Source: Sporomusa sphaeroides DSM 2875 (GTDB lineage: Bacteria; Bacillota; Negativicutes; Sporomusales; Sporomusaceae). From it: DNA of 64,000 nt. Position 1 is the first letter of the stretch. Every line of letters starts with the position of its first letter. Positions 1 to 8,826 of the stretch are shown here, one piece after another. Position numbers and translations under genes: made by a program. The stretch lies in the NCBI RefSeq assembly GCF_001941975.2, contig NZ_CP146991.1, positions 3,717,001 through 3,781,000 on the forward strand, given 5' to 3'. The notes under the pieces are model-generated. The model saw nothing but the letters and a program-made list of their open reading frames with translations. It had not been told where the DNA came from and did no database searches.

Positions 1-937
1 AGATAAGGGAGACAATCACCAGAATCAGGTTAGAATATATAAGTTTATTCAGTCCTGCATAAACTTCCTCAGTCGGATAAACCAATACCAGGGTAAAGCC
101 TGTACTGCCAATGGGAGCATATGCAACATAATTATCTTTCACCTGCATAACTCCGGTTTTGCCTGATTGCAGCGCGACCTGTCCCAGTGCCTTCCAATCC
201 GCGTCAGCCGCTTCGGTAAGGTTTACTGATAAGTCTTTCGTCTCCCCGGTTTTAGAACCGGTATGATTGCCAATCACCGCACCGGCTCTGGTAAGGGCGA
301 AGGCATAACCGCTCTGTCCCACGCGAATGTCTGCTATCTGCTGCTTAAAAGTATCTAAGGTGAAGTCGGTCTCAGCCACGCCGATGCGTTTACCGTTTTT
401 TTCTATCGGGTGAACGCAAGTTACCCAGATGGTATCAGCGCCGGTTGAGTCTGCATATGGTTCTGTATAATCGACTGATTTTTGCGTACTAACACCCAAT
501 TTATACCATGGATTCGCGTGATAATTCCCGGAACTATATGCCCACGTCAAAGCAGGTGTACCGTTTTTATCCTTCACTATGTACGGCCAATGATTTTTTA
601 CATCCGGTTGATAGGCATATGGCTCAAATGCAATGCCGGCACCGACAAATGTTTTGCTTTTTTGTACAGTTTTCATAATATAATTAAGGATTATATCCTC
701 ACGATACTCTGTCATAGTTTCGAACATATTACCAATGGTTATTGCCTCATCGGCGATCTCTTTTAATGGGATATACAAGTTAGTAGCCTCTTGTGACGCC
801 TGAAACAATAACTGTTCTTCCAGTTGGGTTACTACATACTCCCTGGTCTGTGTTGACGAAACATAGGTCTGGATACTAAATACCAATAGGGTAATACCGG
901 CAATGATAAGTACAAAAAAAGTTCGAATACTCTTCAC
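1..937 (-). CDS. Methyl-accepting chemotaxis protein, N-terminal sensor part (partial)
   Basis: This reading frame enters from beyond the left window edge on the minus strand. It begins with GTG at 937, seven bases after a clear AAGGAG site. The first residues (VKSIRTFFVLIIAGITLLVF) form a membrane anchor. About 260 residues of extracytoplasmic sensor follow, with the dCache-like signatures NPWYKLG, a YTEPYADSTGADTIWVTC stretch and VGQSGYAFALTRAGAVIGN. A second membrane helix begins at the window edge (YSNLILVIVSLI). The signalling half lies outside the window, so a sensor kinase or diguanylate cyclase with the same sensor cannot be excluded. A chemoreceptor is the commonest arrangement. The ligand cannot be told, although dCache receptors often bind amino acids, carboxylates or purines. 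Confidence 0.75.
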   Translation of the reverse strand, partial: MKSIRTFFVLIIAGITLLVFSIQTYVSSTQTREYVVTQLEEQLLFQASQEATNLYIPLKEIADEAITIGNMFETMTEYREDIILNYIMKTVQKSKTFVGAGIAFEPYAYQPDVKNHWPYIVKDKNGTPALTWAYSSGNYHANPWYKLGVSTQKSVDYTEPYADSTGADTIWVTCVHPIEKNGKRIGVAETDFTLDTFKQQIADIRVGQSGYAFALTRAGAVIGNHTGSKTGETKDLSVNLTEAADADWKALGQVALQSGKTGVMQVKDNYVAYAPIGSTGFTLVLVYPTEEVYAGLNKLIYSNLILVIVSLI

Positions 938-971
938 AGGCTTTTCTCCTTGTATTATAGAGTAGTAGTTA

Positions 972-1188
972 TTAGAGCCCCTCTCCAAGGGCTATATGCT
1001 ACACTGTAAAGGATGCTGTGGATTGGTTTTATCTCCTACCACCAGATGGTTCAAGAGAGGCTCCAACCGCAGCCCTTTGCAGGTTTGTTAATCAGTTAGA
1101 TACCGCCAGACGGTTGATGTAGAACAAGGTTACAAGAGCAAAGTGTTCTGTGGGTACAGCATCAAATAATACCGTTGGAGGTCTTGCT
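972..1188 (+). ncRNA. Possible bridge-RNA region of the IS110 element
   Basis: About 215 non-coding bases lie between the likely left end of the element and the transposase start. Members of the IS110 subgroup encode a structured bridge RNA in this position, which pairs with donor and target DNA. Several short complementary stretches are visible (for example the CTCTCCAAGGGC and GCAGCCCTTTGC neighbourhoods), but I did not fold it and cannot define the loops. The assignment rests on family knowledge and position. Confidence 0.3.
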
Positions 1189-2364
1189 ATGATTTGTGTC
1201 GGGATTGATGTCGCTAAGGATAAACACGACTGCTTCATCATCAGTTCGGAGGGTAAAGTCCTTGCAAATGTGTTCACCATCCAAAACAGCATGGAAGGAT
1301 TTGGCTACCTGTTGGAAAAAATCCGTGCCTGTTCTTTGCCCCTGGACAAAATAAAGGTAGGGCTTGAGGCTACCGGACACTACAGCTACAACATTCTCGG
1401 GTTTCTCCTTGACAATGGTCTGGACACCTATGTCATTAACCCCTTGCACACCAATCTTTACCGGAAAAGCCTCACCCTGCGAAAGACGAAGACTGACCGT
1501 GTCGATGCGCGAACAATTGCGGCTATGCTCATGTCTGATGTGGGCCTCAAGCCCTACACAGACACAGCTTACCACAATGAGGAGCTAAAGTCACTCACCA
1601 GATACCGGTTCGACAAGGTGAAGGTACGCGCTAAGCTGAAGTCCTCAATTGCCAGGCTGGTATGCATCCTGTTCCCGGAGCTGGAAAAGCTGGTATCGTC
1701 ACTCCATATGGCCTCTGTTTACGCCTTGCTCGATGAGTTCCCGGGGGCTAAGCAGATTGCAGCGGCACATCTGACGCGGCTCACCCATTTGCTTGCCGAA
1801 TCCTCCAAAGGCCGTTACGGACGGGACAAAGCCATAGAGATACGTGAAGCCGCCAGGCAATCGATTGGCTCTGTGACGACCGCGAAATCACTGGAACTGC
1901 GGCATACCATCCGGCTCATCCGTGAACTCGATGCCGAGATTGCGGAAATTGAACAGGTCATCCAACGCATCATGGACAAGATGCTTTCGCCTATTACCAC
2001 GATTCCCGGCATTGGCTACAGGATGGGGGCTATGATTCTGTCTGAGGTGGGTGACTTTTCACGCTTTGATTCCCCTGACAAGATTTTGGCCTATGCCGGC
2101 CTGTCGCCCTCTACCTACCAATCCGGGCAGCTTAAAAATTGCTATGCCCATATGGAGAAGCGCGGCTCCAGATACCTACGCTATGCCATCTTCAATGCCA
2201 CAAAATTTGTTTGCCTTTGGGACCCTGTCTTTGCCGCTTACCTCGCCAGGAAACGCGCCGAGGGAAAGCATTACAATGTGGCCATCTCTCATGCTGCCAA
2301 GAAGCTGGTCCGGCTCATTTATGCTCTGGAGAAATCCGGCGAGCCTTATCGTCTGGCAGCCTGA
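1189..2364 (+). CDS. IS110-family transposase (DEDD recombinase)
   Basis: The protein has about 391 residues. The N-terminal RuvC-like DEDD domain opens with MICVGIDVAKDKHDCFI and contains the TDRVDARTIAAML motif. The C-terminal transposase-20 domain carries ITTIPGIGYRMGAMILSEVGDF and AYAGLSPSTYQSGQ, with the serine expected for IS110 strand transfer. The ATG at 1189 is preferred over the upstream GTG at 1150 because GGAGG (1177-1181) lies seven bases before it, and because homologues begin at the GIDVAKDKHD strand. The frame is intact and full length, so the element may still be active. Confidence 0.93.
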   Translation: MICVGIDVAKDKHDCFIISSEGKVLANVFTIQNSMEGFGYLLEKIRACSLPLDKIKVGLEATGHYSYNILGFLLDNGLDTYVINPLHTNLYRKSLTLRKTKTDRVDARTIAAMLMSDVGLKPYTDTAYHNEELKSLTRYRFDKVKVRAKLKSSIARLVCILFPELEKLVSSLHMASVYALLDEFPGAKQIAAAHLTRLTHLLAESSKGRYGRDKAIEIREAARQSIGSVTTAKSLELRHTIRLIRELDAEIAEIEQVIQRIMDKMLSPITTIPGIGYRMGAMILSEVGDFSRFDSPDKILAYAGLSPSTYQSGQLKNCYAHMEKRGSRYLRYAIFNATKFVCLWDPVFAAYLARKRAEGKHYNVAISHAAKKLVRLIYALEKSGEPYRLAA

Positions 2365-2522
2365 TTCTCTCTCGATAGCCCGCATGGCGTCCTGTGGACG
2401 TCTGTTTTGCTATACCCTTTTTTGAACCATCTGTTTTTTGTCCTCCATCCTCAAATTCGGGCTTGACTTTTAATAGTTAGTCTCTCTTTGTGTAGAATCT
2501 CTATATGTTCAACGATATACTG

Positions 2523-3338
2523 CTAAAGATCCCGACACGGAATATACAGATGTAATAACGCTTCCAGCACACCGCCGCCAACAGCTCTGGCCTTATCAGA
2601 TATGGTAAAGCAGTGTTCGCGCCTACAGCGGGGATCGACGTCGCCCAGTTTCATGCCTGTTTCGACAATAAGCCGGTTTTGCAAGAGACCACGCAGTACG
2701 CCGTCAATAGCTGCTTTGACAGGAATATCACCGACATGACCGACAATATCCCCGGCGGCAACTGTGTCTCCTATTTGACGACAGCCAATAAACAGGCCGT
2801 CAGCCGGTGACTTTATCAGGCGTTCCAGCGTAAACCCGCCTATTTCACCGGGAATACCGGTATTCTCTATGGCTGTTCCTTGATAAATAACCCGGCCCAG
2901 TTCATGGCCGCGCATGGTTTCCACCACAGCATGAACATCTTCCCCGGCGGTAAAGCCGGGACCTACGCCAATCACTACCGGCGCATCAGTAAGTTGAGTG
3001 CCATTATTGCGTTTGGCAATAATGGCGTCAACTACTGCCACCGGCTTAAGCGCAGCGATAACCTTCTCGACCGACTGCGGCTCTTCTGCCAATAACACGG
3101 GAATCAGCCCGCACTCTATGAGCGTTCGCGCCTCATCAAGCTTAGCCAGCCTGGCGGTCACTCCCTCTACGGTTACCGGCGCGCATTGTATCACGGCCTG
3201 GGCAAAGGCTGCCGTCCGCCGAACCACGGTTGGCAGAGCTATTTCCAAGATGACTACCTGAAAATTACTCTGATACAAGCGGTGAGCAATGCCTGTAGCA
3301 ATATCACCGCCACCTTTTACTATGACTAAATTGTTCAT
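2523..3338 (-). CDS. yqeB: YqeB/EF2563-type selenium-dependent molybdenum hydroxylase system protein
   Basis: A protein of about 271 residues beginning MNNLVIVKGGGDIATG, the glycine-rich signature of the EF2563/YqeB family. Family members occur with molybdenum hydroxylases that carry a labile, non-selenocysteine selenium, and are thought to act in maturing that cofactor. The exact reaction is not established. The ATG at 3338 is chosen over an upstream start at 3374 because the glycine-rich motif then sits at the N-terminus and a GGGG-type site precedes it. The context fits: nicotinate dehydrogenase of Eubacterium barkeri is selenium dependent, and two molybdenum hydroxylases lie in this window. 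The 3' end abuts the IS110 element, so the last few residues may not be original. Confidence 0.8.
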   Translation of the reverse strand: MNNLVIVKGGGDIATGIAHRLYQSNFQVVILEIALPTVVRRTAAFAQAVIQCAPVTVEGVTARLAKLDEARTLIECGLIPVLLAEEPQSVEKVIAALKPVAVVDAIIAKRNNGTQLTDAPVVIGVGPGFTAGEDVHAVVETMRGHELGRVIYQGTAIENTGIPGEIGGFTLERLIKSPADGLFIGCRQIGDTVAAGDIVGHVGDIPVKAAIDGVLRGLLQNRLIVETGMKLGDVDPRCRREHCFTISDKARAVGGGVLEALLHLYIPCRDL

Positions 3339-3457
3339 ATTTTCATACCCCGCAAAGCTAAAGTTACACAACACAGCTATGTTTTAAAGATATCATGAGT
3401 TTTGAACTCGAAAATGACAGCTGCAGCTCATTTAACAGGAAACCCGGATTAGAAAAA

Positions 3458-3491
3458 TCGGCGGCAACGACTTTCCTTTCGTTGCCGCCGA
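3458..3491 (-). terminator. Rho-independent terminator after the symporter gene
   Basis: A perfect 13-bp inverted repeat (TCGGCGGCAACGA and its complement) with an 8-base loop, followed on the minus strand by TTTTTC. It lies 46 bases past the symporter stop and separates that operon from the yqeB-like gene. Confidence 0.9.
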
Positions 3492-3536
3492 ATGTCCATA
3501 TGAAAATTCCAGGAGCTTATCTGGTTTTTCTACAAC

Positions 3537-5060
3537 CTAATTTTCATAATAGACAGTCTCGGCCTTGTCCATAGCGCCATAAAATTCATCAAGCACTTCT
3601 TTGTCGGTCTCTTTGGTCATATAGCTCACCACAACCATCAGGATGGCCGAGGCAACCATGCCAAAAACGCCATACCAAACATTGCCCAGATCGTAGTGAT
3701 AGGTCAGGAGTACGCCAATAATACCGACAATTGTAGAGACTAAGGCTGCCGGTGTTGTGGCTCTGCGCCAGTAGAGTGCTGCCACCAAGACCGGGAAAAT
3801 CGGCATAACCAAAGCTATCGCAAACATAATCAAGGTCCACATCAGACTCGGGGGATTAAGCGCGATAACCAGTGCGCCGATACCCAAGGCAAAAACGGCA
3901 CCACGGGCCAACAGCATGTTCACCTTGGGACTGACATTAAGCTTGAGCAATCTGTTGAGAATATCCTCGGAAATGGTGGAACCGGCTACTAACAGGTGCG
4001 AGGTAGCAGAAGTCAGTCCTGTAGCCAGTACACCCCAGACAAAAATGCCCATCAGTACGCCGGCATAACCCATGGATTGCGTGGAAATAATTCTTTCAAT
4101 CAGGAGCGGAATGACCAACTCGGTTTCTTTGCCGCTTAAATCCGGCAGGAAGGCAATAGCCACAAAGCCGATGAACATGCATCCTGTCCAAACGATTAAC
4201 TGCAGTGCGGGCTGCATAAGCATGAGCTTGCGCTGTCCGTCCATATCCTTGCCAAAATAACCGGCCCGGATAAATACGTCAGGCAGCATGATTGTCCAGC
4301 CAATCGCGCAGGCAATGGGGTAGCCAAACCGTGCAGAGTAAGGTGCCCACTCCTTGGGTCCGGGGTACGAGAACCAGTTGTTTTGCTTCTCCCACACACT
4401 GGATATAGCCGCAAACAAATCCCCGTTAAAGCCATAGTTAAGTACACTGATACCGATAGTCCATAAGCCGATCATAAATATCCATGCCTGGACAGTAGAG
4501 ACCCACGCCACTGATTTTACACCGCCAAAAGGAATGAATATCAAAATAGCGATACCGACAAAGATGATGGCTGATGAGGCATCAATCAGCCCGCCGCTTG
4601 CCACATTCGCAGCGGTACCGCAAGCCAGGTAGGTAGCCGCCGCATAAGGCATGGAAACAGTAAAGAAAGTGACTGCCAAAATCAAACGCAAGAGAGGACT
4701 GCGGAAACGGTCCACGAAAAGATCCGCCTGGGTTGTGTAATTACGCTGCGTATTTAAGAGCCATACCTTGTTCATGACAAAGTAAGTGAAAACCGGGAAC
4801 AACGGCATATAGCTCAGCTCGGACATATAGTAAGCAAAGCCGCCCCGATAGTAGCCGCCAGGGCCGGCGAAGAACACCCAGGTGCTCATCAGGGCCCCGA
4901 TATAGGTCATGCAAAGAACAAACCAATGAATGCTGTTGGCAGCAGTATAAAACTGCCGGGCTGATTGTTTCTTCTCACGCCACCAAACATACACCCCGCA
5001 GGCGATAAGGGCGCCCAAGTAAACAATAAACAGTGCCCAGGTAGCGGTAACTGATAACAT
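3537..5060 (-). CDS. Sodium:solute symporter family transporter (SSS)
   Basis: A 507-residue protein with about 13 predicted membrane helices. It has the SSS-family landmarks: an N-terminal WWREKKQSARQFYTA segment, GGVKSVAWVSTVQAWIF in the core, and GVLATGLTSATSHLLVAGSTISEDI near helix 8. It should import an organic solute with sodium. The substrate cannot be read from sequence; the neighbours suggest a carboxylate or N-heterocycle such as nicotinate or a pathway intermediate. The gene directly follows the small membrane protein: the TAA of the small gene is immediately followed by this ATG. This resembles the DUF3311/YhdT plus symporter pairing seen in other SSS operons. Confidence 0.9.
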   Translation of the reverse strand: MLSVTATWALFIVYLGALIACGVYVWWREKKQSARQFYTAANSIHWFVLCMTYIGALMSTWVFFAGPGGYYRGGFAYYMSELSYMPLFPVFTYFVMNKVWLLNTQRNYTTQADLFVDRFRSPLLRLILAVTFFTVSMPYAAATYLACGTAANVASGGLIDASSAIIFVGIAILIFIPFGGVKSVAWVSTVQAWIFMIGLWTIGISVLNYGFNGDLFAAISSVWEKQNNWFSYPGPKEWAPYSARFGYPIACAIGWTIMLPDVFIRAGYFGKDMDGQRKLMLMQPALQLIVWTGCMFIGFVAIAFLPDLSGKETELVIPLLIERIISTQSMGYAGVLMGIFVWGVLATGLTSATSHLLVAGSTISEDILNRLLKLNVSPKVNMLLARGAVFALGIGALVIALNPPSLMWTLIMFAIALVMPIFPVLVAALYWRRATTPAALVSTIVGIIGVLLTYHYDLGNVWYGVFGMVASAILMVVVSYMTKETDKEVLDEFYGAMDKAETVYYEN

Positions 5061-5321
5061 TTATTTTTCCTCCTTGGCTGCAGCCTCTTGCGCAGCGCCT
5101 GTCATTTCCATGTTGGGATTCTTTTTCAATCTTCTCTGTTTTGTCAACAGGATCATTCCCCCGTAAGAAACTATCCAGAGCGGCAAGATTGTAAGAACGC
5201 CATGCCATAAGGCTCCGTTTGCATCGCCGTATGCCGGAACTCCTGGAATGTTATACAGGGCGTAGAAAAGAATGATTAATCCCAGCCACCATTTTTCTGT
5301 TGTTTTATATTTTTTCCCCAA
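5061..5321 (-). CDS. Small membrane protein paired with the SSS transporter (DUF3311-like)
   Basis: An 86-residue protein with two membrane helices (WWLGLIILFYALYNIPG and the GVLTILPLWIVSYGGMILL segment) and a basic then acidic C-terminal tail. The TTG at 5321 is preferred over an ATG at 5387 because a strong AAGGAGAGG site precedes it and the upstream residues look non-coding. It is translationally coupled to the symporter. Such small proteins are commonly fused to or next to SSS transporters and are thought to be accessory subunits; the role here is inferred from position. Confidence 0.75.
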   Translation of the reverse strand: MGKKYKTTEKWWLGLIILFYALYNIPGVPAYGDANGALWHGVLTILPLWIVSYGGMILLTKQRRLKKNPNMEMTGAAQEAAAKEEK

Positions 5322-5458
5322 AATGATCCTCTCCTTTTTTCTGATGCAGTAACACAGTCTAAGGTTCGTTTCATCCCCCCTTACCAATGCCGGCAGCCGT
5401 TCTGGTCATCCTCTGACAGCCAGCGCAACTCACCCTTATCTTAATCTGTTGTCTGCCA

Positions 5459-5490
5459 CTGCCGTTATTGACGACTATCCAAAACGGCAG
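5459..5490. other. Inverted repeat in the 5322-5600 intergenic region
   Basis: CTGCCGTT and AACGGCAG are separated by 16 bases. It could form a weak hairpin between the 79-residue gene and the symporter pair. There is no T-run to mark it as a terminator, and nothing else is recognisable in this 279-base gap. Confidence 0.3.
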
Positions 5491-5600
5491 CAGCGGCGAA
5501 ACCAGGTTATCTGCCTTTCACACCCTTAAACCCCCGTTTTTGACAACAGAATAATCCCATATCAAGCATTACTTCACCCATCAAACAACGGCAAAGCCTA

Positions 5601-5840
5601 TTAATGATCAGTGCTGCCAATGCCGTCGATTAATCTGCCTTTCTGTTTGGCAGCCAGGTATTTGTTCACTGCCTCTTCCACTTCCGCCCTTTTAGAGCCC
5701 GCAATATACTTGAGCTTATCTTTGCCACTTGTGGTCTTGAATGTTATGGCGGCTTGCCAATAAATGTACGTATGCTCTTTACCGTCTTTGTCTTTCCTGG
5801 TAACTGTCAGTTGGCTAATGCTGCCTTCTTTATTTTCCAT
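5601..5840 (-). CDS. Small hypothetical protein (79 residues)
   Basis: I do not recognise this protein. It is soluble, highly charged (many Lys, Asp, Glu), begins MENKEGSISQLTVTRKDKDG and ends GRLIDGIGSTDH. Beta-strand-like segments (HTYIYWQAAITFKTTSG, KLKYIAGSK) precede a helix (AEVEEAVNKYLAAKQKG). A GGGGGGA ribosome site stands before the ATG, which supports a real gene. It lies 100 bases downstream of the molybdenum hydroxylase, in the same direction, so it may be the last gene of the nicotinate operon. It might be an accessory of the hydroxylase or transporter, but nothing in the sequence proves it. Confidence 0.6.
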   Translation of the reverse strand: MENKEGSISQLTVTRKDKDGKEHTYIYWQAAITFKTTSGKDKLKYIAGSKRAEVEEAVNKYLAAKQKGRLIDGIGSTDH

Positions 5841-5941
5841 AAATTATCCCCCCTGCTTTTACGTTTCCATTAGTTGTTAAAAGCGTAAATCAATCACCGG
5901 ATTCGGGATTGCAAAAAGTATTCCCCCGGGAGGGTGAAATA

Positions 5942-8776
5942 TTAACCTTTCTTCCTTTCCAAAGCAGCCTTAATGTCTTTCATATAGTTTGCCACCGGCA
6001 AATCGTGAACACGAACGCCGATTGCATCATAAATAGCATTACAAATTGCCGGTGCCGGAGTCAGACCACCGATTTCAGCAACGCCCTTTGAGCCAAACGG
6101 TCCGGTCGGATCTTCCGCGTCAACAAATATTACCTTCATGTTCCTGGGCATATTGTCAAAACGGGGAACCTTACATTTACCCAGGCTATCGGCTACATTA
6201 ACACCGTTGACAACCTTAAAATCACTGACCAAACCGTAGTACATACCCATAATGATTGCACCCTCGATCTGGGTGGAGGCCGCCTCAGGATTGACAATCT
6301 GCCCGCCGTCGCAGGCCTCGGTTACATTCAAAACCTCAACCGCGCCAGTGGCAGGGTCGATTCTAACCACAGCGACCGTGGTATTGTACGCCACAGTATG
6401 ATGCGGCATATAATCCTTGGGATCTACTTGGCCGTCCTCGTTGGCGTTGGGCAGCACCGGGTTGCTTTTAGGCAGAGTGAAATCCACTTCGACTACCAGC
6501 GTTTCATCAGACATTTCCGCCAGCTTTGCCAAAGTCAGTTTTTCCTCCCCGGTTTCTGTTACCAGTATTTTACTGTCTTTAATGGTTAGGCTATCGGCAG
6601 GCAAGCCAAGCAGCTTAGCGCTTTTTTCCAGCAATATGGCACGGAATTGCTCCCCTGCGACAATAGTGGGATGTCCCCATAAAAACAACCCGCGCGAAGC
6701 CATTACGCCGCCGCCAAAAGGCACGTTATGAGTATCGCCGGCCAGAATGTCATAGTCGCCCCAGGCAACGCCCGTAACCTCAGAAGCCATCTGGGCCAAA
6801 GAAGTGTGTGAGCCTTGTCCCATTTCCGTGCAGGCAATCCGGTAAGAAACCCGTCCGCCAGGCATCAGTTCAAAAGCCGCTCCGGCGTTTTCTACAGGTC
6901 CCAGGCCTCCGGCCACACTGCGCCAGCCGCTGGCAACCCCGATGCCGATAAGCTCACCGGGCTTCTTTAGGGGTAACAGCATTTCATCAATCACTGTTCT
7001 CACAGTTTTCAAAGTGTTTTTGTAATCAACACCAATTTTATCTGTTAAAATCTGACCGGTGGTCATGGGCAACCCCCGTTCCAAACCATTGATCTCCCGT
7101 ATGGTCACCGGATCAATACCCAGCTTGCCGGCTACCATATCAATGATAGATTCTGCAGCAAAATGGCTTTGCAGCGCGCCGAAGCCCCGGAAAGCTCCTG
7201 ATACCAGATTATTCGTATAGACCCCGGTGCCCTTCAAATCCAGGTTAGGAATGTAATAAGGCCCGGTGCAATAAGAGATCCCCTGCTCCAGAACTCTGGG
7301 CGTCCAGGAAACATAAGCACCGGCGTCTGCCATGATATTCACCTGCATCGCCAATATTTTGCCGTCCTTGTTGGCGCCGACTTTATAAGTCATAAAGTAC
7401 GGATGCCGTTTCGGGTGAGTACGCAGCGAGTCCTTGCGTTTAAGCACCATTCTGGCCGGACGCCCGGTTTTCATTGTCGCGATAGCCACCAGAGCATGCA
7501 CCGTAAGCTCGGTTTTACCGCCAAAAGCACCGCCTGCCGGTAAATGGACAACCCGAAGCTGATCTGCCTTCAAATGGAGCACATCCATAAGCTGGACCAG
7601 ATCCGCAAACGGACTTTGATTCGGCGCATAAACAGTCAGCACATTGTTTTCATCGTAAGCGGCCAAAGCACCGTCCACTTCTATCCAGGCATGTTCCTCA
7701 GGCGGAGTGCTGAACTTTTCTTCAAGTACCACATCGCATTCAGCAAAGGCTTTTTCCACATCACCCCGGTGTAAGGCAACCTCTTTACAGATATTTCCTT
7801 TTTCGCCGGCCACATAGGCATTCCAATAAGGCGGCAGTTCCGGGTCCGGAATCAGCGGCGCATCCGGTTTGAGAGCATCCTCAATGCTGAACACTCCCGG
7901 CAGCACTTCATATTCAACCTTTACGGCTTCCGCGCCCTTTTCGGCGGCTTCTTCATTGTCGGCAAATACCACCGCCACCATATCCCCGATATACTTGACC
8001 CGTTTCTCGCACAGCACCTGCTGATCAGGAGCCAGTACGCCATACCGTTTGTTGCCCGGAACATCCTTGGCGGTAATGACCAATTGCACACCGGGAACCT
8101 GATACGCCGGCGCGGTGTCTATGGAAATCACATCAGCATGAGGATGAGGGCTGTAGACGGCTTTACCATACAGCGTATTCTCGAAATAATAATCAGCATA
8201 AAACTTGGTCTCACCGCGGACTTTTTCTTCCAGATCCACTCTGGGAATAGACTTGCCAATGAAGCTGCCCGGTTTTGACAGATCCAGGGGAACATAGTCC
8301 GGATACTCTTCGCCCCGCAATACAGCAGCGGCTTTATTAACTGCCAGAATGACCCGGGGGTATGTGCCGCAACGGCACAAGTTGAGCCGCAGGCCCTTTT
8401 TAATTTCCTCCTCGGTGGGGTTGGGATTTTTCTTTAAAAGTCCGTGAACAGCCATAATAAGCCCCGGCGTGCAAAAACCACATTGCACCGCGCTGTATTC
8501 AACAAAAGCCGCCTGCACCGGGTCTAGCCTGCCGTCCTTGGACAGCCCTTCAACGGTTGTAACCTGTTTACCCTGCATATCCTCCGCATAGAACATGCAA
8601 GAGCGTTTGGTCTCGCCGTCAATCAGCACGGTACAAGCACCGCAGGCCTTTTCCTCGCAGCCCCGTTTAGTTCCGGTCAGACCAAGGTCTTCCCTGAGAA
8701 AATCCAGCAAGCATTTTTTGCTTTGCCCAGCAGGCGTATATTGAACTTCCTGCCCATTTACGAAAAATTGTATCAT
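5942..8776 (-). CDS. Fused molybdenum hydroxylase, probable nicotinate dehydrogenase
   Basis: A 944-residue xanthine-dehydrogenase-family protein combining the iron-sulfur and molybdopterin parts in one chain. The plant-type [2Fe-2S] ligands are C40, C45, C48 and C60; the second cluster uses C99, C102, C134 and C136. The molybdopterin region carries GGAFGGKTELTVHALVA and ends with GSKGVAEIGG, where the glutamate is the expected catalytic base. The start at 8776 has GAGGAGG upstream and gives MIQFFVNGQ; the longer ORF start lacks support. In Eubacterium barkeri nicotinate dehydrogenase has four subunits (NdhF, NdhS, NdhL, NdhM). Here no FAD subunit is visible, and the Mo domain is not split. 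Position behind hnr argues for nicotinate to 6-hydroxynicotinate; E. coli XdhD has the same fused layout, so a purine substrate is possible. Confidence 0.8.
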   Translation of the reverse strand: MIQFFVNGQEVQYTPAGQSKKCLLDFLREDLGLTGTKRGCEEKACGACTVLIDGETKRSCMFYAEDMQGKQVTTVEGLSKDGRLDPVQAAFVEYSAVQCGFCTPGLIMAVHGLLKKNPNPTEEEIKKGLRLNLCRCGTYPRVILAVNKAAAVLRGEEYPDYVPLDLSKPGSFIGKSIPRVDLEEKVRGETKFYADYYFENTLYGKAVYSPHPHADVISIDTAPAYQVPGVQLVITAKDVPGNKRYGVLAPDQQVLCEKRVKYIGDMVAVVFADNEEAAEKGAEAVKVEYEVLPGVFSIEDALKPDAPLIPDPELPPYWNAYVAGEKGNICKEVALHRGDVEKAFAECDVVLEEKFSTPPEEHAWIEVDGALAAYDENNVLTVYAPNQSPFADLVQLMDVLHLKADQLRVVHLPAGGAFGGKTELTVHALVAIATMKTGRPARMVLKRKDSLRTHPKRHPYFMTYKVGANKDGKILAMQVNIMADAGAYVSWTPRVLEQGISYCTGPYYIPNLDLKGTGVYTNNLVSGAFRGFGALQSHFAAESIIDMVAGKLGIDPVTIREINGLERGLPMTTGQILTDKIGVDYKNTLKTVRTVIDEMLLPLKKPGELIGIGVASGWRSVAGGLGPVENAGAAFELMPGGRVSYRIACTEMGQGSHTSLAQMASEVTGVAWGDYDILAGDTHNVPFGGGVMASRGLFLWGHPTIVAGEQFRAILLEKSAKLLGLPADSLTIKDSKILVTETGEEKLTLAKLAEMSDETLVVEVDFTLPKSNPVLPNANEDGQVDPKDYMPHHTVAYNTTVAVVRIDPATGAVEVLNVTEACDGGQIVNPEAASTQIEGAIIMGMYYGLVSDFKVVNGVNVADSLGKCKVPRFDNMPRNMKVIFVDAEDPTGPFGSKGVAEIGGLTPAPAICNAIYDAIGVRVHDLPVANYMKDIKAALERKKG

Positions 8777-8826
8777 TAAAATACCTCCTCGTATTTTGTG
8801 CTCTGTCCTGGGTGGAAAAACGGGAG

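Larger units (their letters stand above)
966..2479 (+). mobile_element. IS110-family insertion sequence (ends approximate)
   Basis: A single-gene insertion sequence built around an IS110-type transposase. IS110 elements normally lack terminal inverted repeats and make no clear target duplication, so the ends cannot be read directly. The hexamer TAGTTA occurs at 966-971 and again at 2474-2479, on either side of the non-coding flanks, and was used as a tentative pair of core borders. It could be chance. The element separates the chemoreceptor from the yqeB-like gene and lies close to the 3' end of the latter, whose last residues may have been changed by the insertion. Confidence 0.5.
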
